Source of the DNA: Streptomyces carpinensis
GTDB taxonomy: Bacteria > Actinomycetota > Actinomycetes > Streptomycetales > Streptomycetaceae
Length of the DNA: 64,000 bases
NCBI RefSeq assembly: GCF_002154505.1
Contig: NZ_MUBM01000017.1
Span: 27,307-91,306 of the forward strand
Direction: 5' to 3'
Shown here in pieces: positions 60,332-64,000 of this stretch. Under the pieces are notes generated by a model. That model was not told where the DNA came from. It worked only from the letters and a program-made list of their open reading frames with translations, and searched no databases. The position numbers were made by a program, and so were the translations under genes. The number at the start of each line of letters is the position of its first letter. Position 1 is the first letter of the stretch.

Positions 60332-61696
60332 ATGCCCCGCCCCCTGCGGGTAGCCATCGTCGGAGCCGGCCCCGCCGGTATCTACGCCGCCGACGCCCTG
60401 CTCAAGTCCGGCGTGGCCGCCGAGCCGGGCGTGTCCATCGACCTCTTCGAGCGGATGCCGGCGCCGTTCGGCCTGATCCGCTACGGCGTCGCCCCCGACC
60501 ACCCCCGTATCAAGGGCATCGTCACGGCTCTCCACCAAGTGCTCGACAAGCCGCAGATCCGACTCTTCGGCAACGTCGACTACCCGAGCGACATCACCCT
60601 TGACGACCTGCGCGCGTTCTACGACGCCGTGATCTTCTCCACCGGTGCCACGGCCGACCGGGCACTGCCCATACCCGGCATCGACCTCGACGGTTCCTAC
60701 GGCGCCGCCGACTTCGTCTCCTGGTACGACGGCCACCCGGACGTACCGCGCACCTGGCCCCTGGATGCGGAGAAGGTCGCCGTTCTCGGAGTCGGCAACG
60801 TCGCCCTCGACGTGGCCCGGATCCTGGCGAAGACGGCCGACGAGCTGCTGCCGACCGAGATCCCGCCGAACGTGTACGAGGGCCTGAAGGCCAACAAGGC
60901 GCTGGAGATCCACGTGTTCGGCCGGCGCGGTCCGGCACAGGCGAAGTTCAGCCCGATGGAGCTGCGGGAGCTGGACCACTCCCCCAACATCGAGGTCATC
61001 GTCGACCCCGAGGACATCGACTACGACGAGGGCTCCATCGCGACCCGCCGCGGCAACAAGCAGGCCGACATGGTGGCCAAAACGCTGGAGAACTGGGCGA
61101 TCCGGGACGTCGGCGACCGGCCGCACAAGCTGTTCCTGCACTTCTTCGAGTCCCCGGCCGAGATCCTCGGCGAGGACGGCCGGGTGGTGGGCCTGCGCAC
61201 CGAGCGCACCGAACTCGACGGCACCGGCAACGTCAAGGGCACCGGCACCTTCAAGGACTGGGACCTCTCCGCCGTCTACCGAGCCGTGGGCTACCTCTCC
61301 GACCGGCTGCCGAAGCTGCCGTGGGACGTCGAGTCGGGCACCGTTCCCGACGAGGGCGGCCGGATCGTCGCCGAGAGCGGCGAGCACGTGCAGTCGACGT
61401 ACGTCACCGGCTGGATCCGGCGCGGCCCGGTGGGCCTGATCGGGCACACCAAGGGCGACGCCAACGAGACAGTCGCCAACCTGCTGGCCGACTACGCGGC
61501 CGGGCGCCTGCACACCCCCGCCTCCCCCGACCCGGAGGCCGTCGACGCCTTCCTCGCCGAGCGGAACGTGCGCCTCACCACCTGGGAGGGCTGGTACCGC
61601 CTGGACGCCGCCGAGAAGGCACTGGGCGAGCCGCAGGGCAGGGAGCGCGTGAAGATCGTCGAGCGCGAGGACATGCTGCGGGCGAGCGGGGCGTAG
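60332..61696 (+). CDS. adrenodoxin-type ferredoxin-NADP+ reductase (FprA family)
   Basis: 454 aa flavoprotein that moves electrons between NADPH and ferredoxin. FAD motif VGAGPAGIYAADALL is at about 10-24, followed by LIRYGVAPDHPRIKG. NADP site LGVGNVALDVARILAK is at about 150-170. VFGRRGPAQAKFSPMELRELD and GWIRRGPVGLIGHTKGDANET are FprA-family hallmarks. ATG 60332 has AAGGGA upstream. Iron-box control is suggested by the palindrome. It may serve P450s or iron-sulfur pathways; the P450 here does not need it. Confidence 0.95.
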   Translation: MPRPLRVAIVGAGPAGIYAADALLKSGVAAEPGVSIDLFERMPAPFGLIRYGVAPDHPRIKGIVTALHQVLDKPQIRLFGNVDYPSDITLDDLRAFYDAVIFSTGATADRALPIPGIDLDGSYGAADFVSWYDGHPDVPRTWPLDAEKVAVLGVGNVALDVARILAKTADELLPTEIPPNVYEGLKANKALEIHVFGRRGPAQAKFSPMELRELDHSPNIEVIVDPEDIDYDEGSIATRRGNKQADMVAKTLENWAIRDVGDRPHKLFLHFFESPAEILGEDGRVVGLRTERTELDGTGNVKGTGTFKDWDLSAVYRAVGYLSDRLPKLPWDVESGTVPDEGGRIVAESGEHVQSTYVTGWIRRGPVGLIGHTKGDANETVANLLADYAAGRLHTPASPDPEAVDAFLAERNVRLTTWEGWYRLDAAEKALGEPQGRERVKIVEREDMLRASGA

Positions 61697-61970
61697 CTCC
61701 GAGCCGGCACCCGTGCCGGCGTCCGCCGCTCGGCTCCCGGCGCGCGCCCTCGGAGCACGCGCGGACGCCGGATCACCACGCGAACGGGGCACGCCCCGAT
61801 GCGGATGGTGGGCGGGCCCCGTCCGGTGACCATTGTGGTCGCCGGAACCGGCTGCCGGCACGGGTGTGCGGGCGCGCGGTCGGACAGGGAGCGCACACCC
61901 CGTGCGCGGGGCGCGAGCCCTGCGCACGACACGCACTCCCGGCGATTCCCGGTTCGAGCACCAGCATGCG

Positions 61971-62005
61971 AACGAGCCGTGCCTCCCCAAAGGGCACGGC
62001 TCGTT
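61971..62005. terminator. strong hairpin terminator for the chaplin gene
   Basis: AACGAGCCGTGCC (61971-61983) pairs perfectly with GGCACGGCTCGTT (61993-62005) around a 9-nt loop. It lies 25 nt after the chaplin stop and also faces the end of the reductase gene, 275 bp away. Confidence 0.85.
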
Positions 62006-62029
62006 CCGCTGGGCCCGCCAGGCGCTGTC

Positions 62030-62263
62030 CTACTTCGTCGCGCACCCGCTTCCGCCGGCGGGGTTGAACAGGCCGATCACGTCGATCGAGTCGCCACACA
62101 CGTTCAGACCGAGGTCGACGGGGACCTGGATGACGTTGCCGGACAGCAGCCCCCCGCTGTTGGAGGCGGTGCCCTGTGCACCGGCGTCGGCAGCGGCGGT
62201 GCCCGCGCACGTCATCAGTGCCGCGCCCGCCAGGACCGCTGCGGCCGTCATACGGATCCTCAT
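62030..62263 (-). CDS. short chaplin
   Basis: 77 aa secreted surface-active protein that coats aerial hyphae and spores. A signal peptide (MRIRMTAAAVLAGAALMTCAGTAAA) precedes one chaplin domain: GNVIQVPVDLGLNVCGDSIDVIGLFNPAGGSGC, given here in parts as GNVIQVPVD, NVCGDSIDVIGL, NPAGGSGC. It has the two conserved Cys about 20 residues apart and the amyloid-prone strands. There is no LPXTG sorting signal, so it is the short class. The acidic Asp in VPVDLG is unusual, where short chaplins often have a neutral or basic residue. ATG 62263 has AGGAG 6 nt upstream. The stop is TAG. Confidence 0.9.
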   Translation of the reverse strand: MRIRMTAAAVLAGAALMTCAGTAAADAGAQGTASNSGGLLSGNVIQVPVDLGLNVCGDSIDVIGLFNPAGGSGCATK

Positions 62264-62665
62264 GAGAACTCCTGTCGCTCGAAGTAACACGTGCGTACAC
62301 AGTGAGGGGGGCAACAGCCGCAGGACCATCACCTCACGGCCGAACGGAGTAGACATGTCAGCCTCCACGGGCGCGGGTTGGACCGAACGGGGAAGCGAGA
62401 CTCGGCCGTACGGGCGACGGCCCGGCCGGATCGGGCGCGCGTCAACGTCACGCCGTTCGCCCGCCGCGGGCGCAGCGGTCGTCACCGACCGGCTGTTGCC
62501 GAGCGTGGCACGGACGGTCTGACCTCGGGCGGGACCCGGCACGCACGCGATCGCCACGGCCCGCCCGGCCGCCCGCGCGCGACGGGTCCGGGCCCCGGTC
62601 AACCGATCATGATCCGCTTTGGCGATACTGGAAGGCGCACACCGTCCCCGCCTGCAGATTGGCCC
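62264..62665. other. divergent intergenic region, no gene seen
   Basis: 402 bp between the chaplin start and the next gene. Shadow readings only. It carries both promoters; CAGATT 6 nt before ATG 62666 is a possible -10 of a leaderless start. Confidence 0.45.
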
Positions 62666-63904
62666 ATGTCGAACTCTCCCTCCCCCCGTCCCGCGGCCCC
62701 GCCCACGGTGTGGGTGGCGCGCGGCCGCCACACCGGTCCCGGCGCGGCGGACGCCGTACGGCGCCACCTGGAGAAGCTCAAGGCCGACGCCGTCATCCAC
62801 AGCCATCTCGAACCGGACGCCGCCGGCGAGGCCCACGAACACGTCTTCGAGGCCCGCTGGCAGGCTCCCGGGGAGGTGACCGTGCGCTCCCGGCTCGCCC
62901 TGGCTCCCCCGCGCGGCTCCGCCGAGGAGCGGGAGTGGGTGCTGGTGGCCGAGGCGGAGCGGCCCTGGAACCCGGGATGGCCCTCCCCGGCGTCCATGTT
63001 CTGGCCGCAGGGACCCGGCACCGGCTGGGAGAACGAGGCCGTCACCGGACTGCGCCTCGGGGACGTCAACCCGCTCCCGGACGACGACAAGGAGCTCCGG
63101 CGGGTGCTGCGGCACGCGGTGCGCGACACCTGGTGCGTCCATGTCGTCGTGCACGAGGCCATGACACCCGACGAGCGCGGCCGTGCGGCGCTGGTCGGGC
63201 TGCTGCCGGAGGGCCTGCGGCACCGGGTCGTGGAGCACCGTGCCGCACCCCACCGCCTCAGGGCCGTCAACTGGGTGCTGGACGACTTCGGCGCCCGGGT
63301 GCCCCGCGGCGGCGCCGTCGTACTGCCCGGCAGCCCGGCGGCACCCGGCTACGACGCGCAGGAGTTCTCCGTGCGCAGCGTCTTCCTCGACGGCAACGAG
63401 CCGACGGAGCTCCTCGACGTCGTCACACGGTTCGCCGCGCTGCCCAGGCCCTTGCCGCAGGGCGCCGACGCCGCCCTGACCGCGCTGCGCGAGCAGTGGC
63501 ACCTGCGGACGCTCGAGGAGGAGCTCGCCCACGCCCGCGAGCTCGCGGCCATGTACGCCGAGGCCCTGGAGGCGATGACCAAGTCCCGGGACCTGTACCG
63601 GGAGGCGGCCGAGCGGGCTCACGAAGCCCTCGCCGTCTACCGCGAGGCCGGGACCGAGGGCGTTCCGCCCGCGAGGAAGCCGGTCCGTGCTGCCTCGGGC
63701 TCCCCGTTCCGGCAGCTGGCGCGCGGTCTTGAGCGGCTCAGGGGCACGGCCCTGTCGCGGCGCCCGGGAACCGGCCCCGAGCAGCCGGCCCGGCCGGCCG
63801 GCACATCCGTACCCCTGCCCGCCATGGACGGCGCCGACGCGCCGGAGGACGACGGGACCGCCCTCTCCTCGCCCGACCCCACTGCCCGCCCCACCGAGAC
63901 CTGA
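62666..63904 (+). CDS. hypothetical cytoplasmic protein with C-terminal coiled coil
   Basis: 412 aa, family not recognised. The first 250 residues form a mixed alpha/beta region with WVARGRHTGPGAADAVRRHLEKLKADAV, EREWVLVAEAERPWNPGWPSPASMFWPQGPGTGWEN (parts: VLVAEAERPWNPGW, FWPQGPGTGWEN) and VRDTWCVHVVVHEAMTPDERG. A helical, probably coiled-coil stretch (LEEELAHARELAAMYAEALEAM) follows at 280-320, then a disordered tail. No membrane span or catalytic motif. The 96 bp after it to the window end hold nothing clear. Confidence 0.75.
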   Translation: MSNSPSPRPAAPPTVWVARGRHTGPGAADAVRRHLEKLKADAVIHSHLEPDAAGEAHEHVFEARWQAPGEVTVRSRLALAPPRGSAEEREWVLVAEAERPWNPGWPSPASMFWPQGPGTGWENEAVTGLRLGDVNPLPDDDKELRRVLRHAVRDTWCVHVVVHEAMTPDERGRAALVGLLPEGLRHRVVEHRAAPHRLRAVNWVLDDFGARVPRGGAVVLPGSPAAPGYDAQEFSVRSVFLDGNEPTELLDVVTRFAALPRPLPQGADAALTALREQWHLRTLEEELAHARELAAMYAEALEAMTKSRDLYREAAERAHEALAVYREAGTEGVPPARKPVRAASGSPFRQLARGLERLRGTALSRRPGTGPEQPARPAGTSVPLPAMDGADAPEDDGTALSSPDPTARPTET

Positions 63905-64000
63905 CCCCTGCCACGCGTGGTGGCACGTGTCGGGTACCGCAGGCTGGATACGCGGGGTGCCGGCCCTGACGACAGGGCCCGAGCAGCACTGTCCGGAAGG

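Overview
The window is a high-GC actinobacterial chromosome segment, almost certainly Streptomyces. The evidence is very strong third-position GC bias, frequent GTG/TTG starts with GGAGG-type ribosome sites, leaderless promoters with a TAnnnT box 6-7 nt before the start codon, a short chaplin (aerial-hypha surface protein), a DUF574-type methyltransferase, a SigB/SigF-type sigma factor and a SpoIIE-type phosphatase. It is chromosomal. No replicon genes, CRISPR array or intact transposon was seen.

1-16 kb is a respiratory and formate region. After a partial threonine/serine dehydratase, a YbdK-like carboxylate-amine ligase and two small genes comes a plus-strand operon: a solitary QcrB-like cytochrome b, a four-cluster ferredoxin subunit and a NrfD-like membrane subunit. 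It converges with a minus-strand operon encoding an alternative heme-copper oxidase (CtaC/CtaD paralogues), two small membrane proteins and a haloacid dehalogenase. A hemerythrin-domain protein and the catalytic formate dehydrogenase subunit FdhA follow. FdhA (12645-15905) is a selenoprotein: codon 189 is an in-frame UGA, in the context where homologues carry Sec, with a perfect hairpin at SECIS distance.

16-23 kb holds the selenocysteine apparatus: selD, the tRNA-Sec gene, selB and selA. About 2.9 kb lies between the tRNA-Sec gene and selB, bounded by a 21-nt near-identical direct repeat of the tRNA 3' end. This looks like a decayed element inserted at the tRNA-Sec attachment site. It now carries a YcnI-like copper protein, a VOC-family protein and about 1 kb of degenerate sequence.

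23-36 kb contains a frameshifted small gene, a 34-bp tandem repeat, a Gly/His/Asp-rich secreted protein, an SRPBCC protein, an AI-2E-family exporter and a SRAP protein. A cell-surface glycan-like cluster follows (epimerase, two-component system, GT2 glycosyltransferase, DUF2064 protein, methyltransferase, molybdopterin oxidoreductase fused to a b-type cytochrome domain, and a large membrane protein). Its units start from leaderless promoters.

36-51 kb has an NlpC/P60 protein, a DUF574 methyltransferase diverging from a GAF-PP2C phosphatase broken by an amber codon, a LAS-type metallopeptidase-like lipoprotein, an SCO6745-family protein behind a triple palindrome, a DMFase-like TAT protein, a second hemerythrin, a CYP152 P450 with OleT-like active-site residues, a DoxX protein behind a 21-bp repeat array, and an MFS exporter.

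51-64 kb has a CsbD stress protein, a beta-helix protein, another MFS exporter, a polysaccharide pyruvyl transferase coupled to an FAD oxidoreductase, a stress sigma factor with a matching promoter, a DMT transporter, an adrenodoxin-type ferredoxin reductase behind an iron-box-like palindrome, a short chaplin and an unknown protein.

Working model: formate oxidised by the Sec-dependent dehydrogenase passes electrons to quinol, then through the lone cytochrome b and/or the alternative oxidase to oxygen. The linkage is inferred from gene neighbourhood only.
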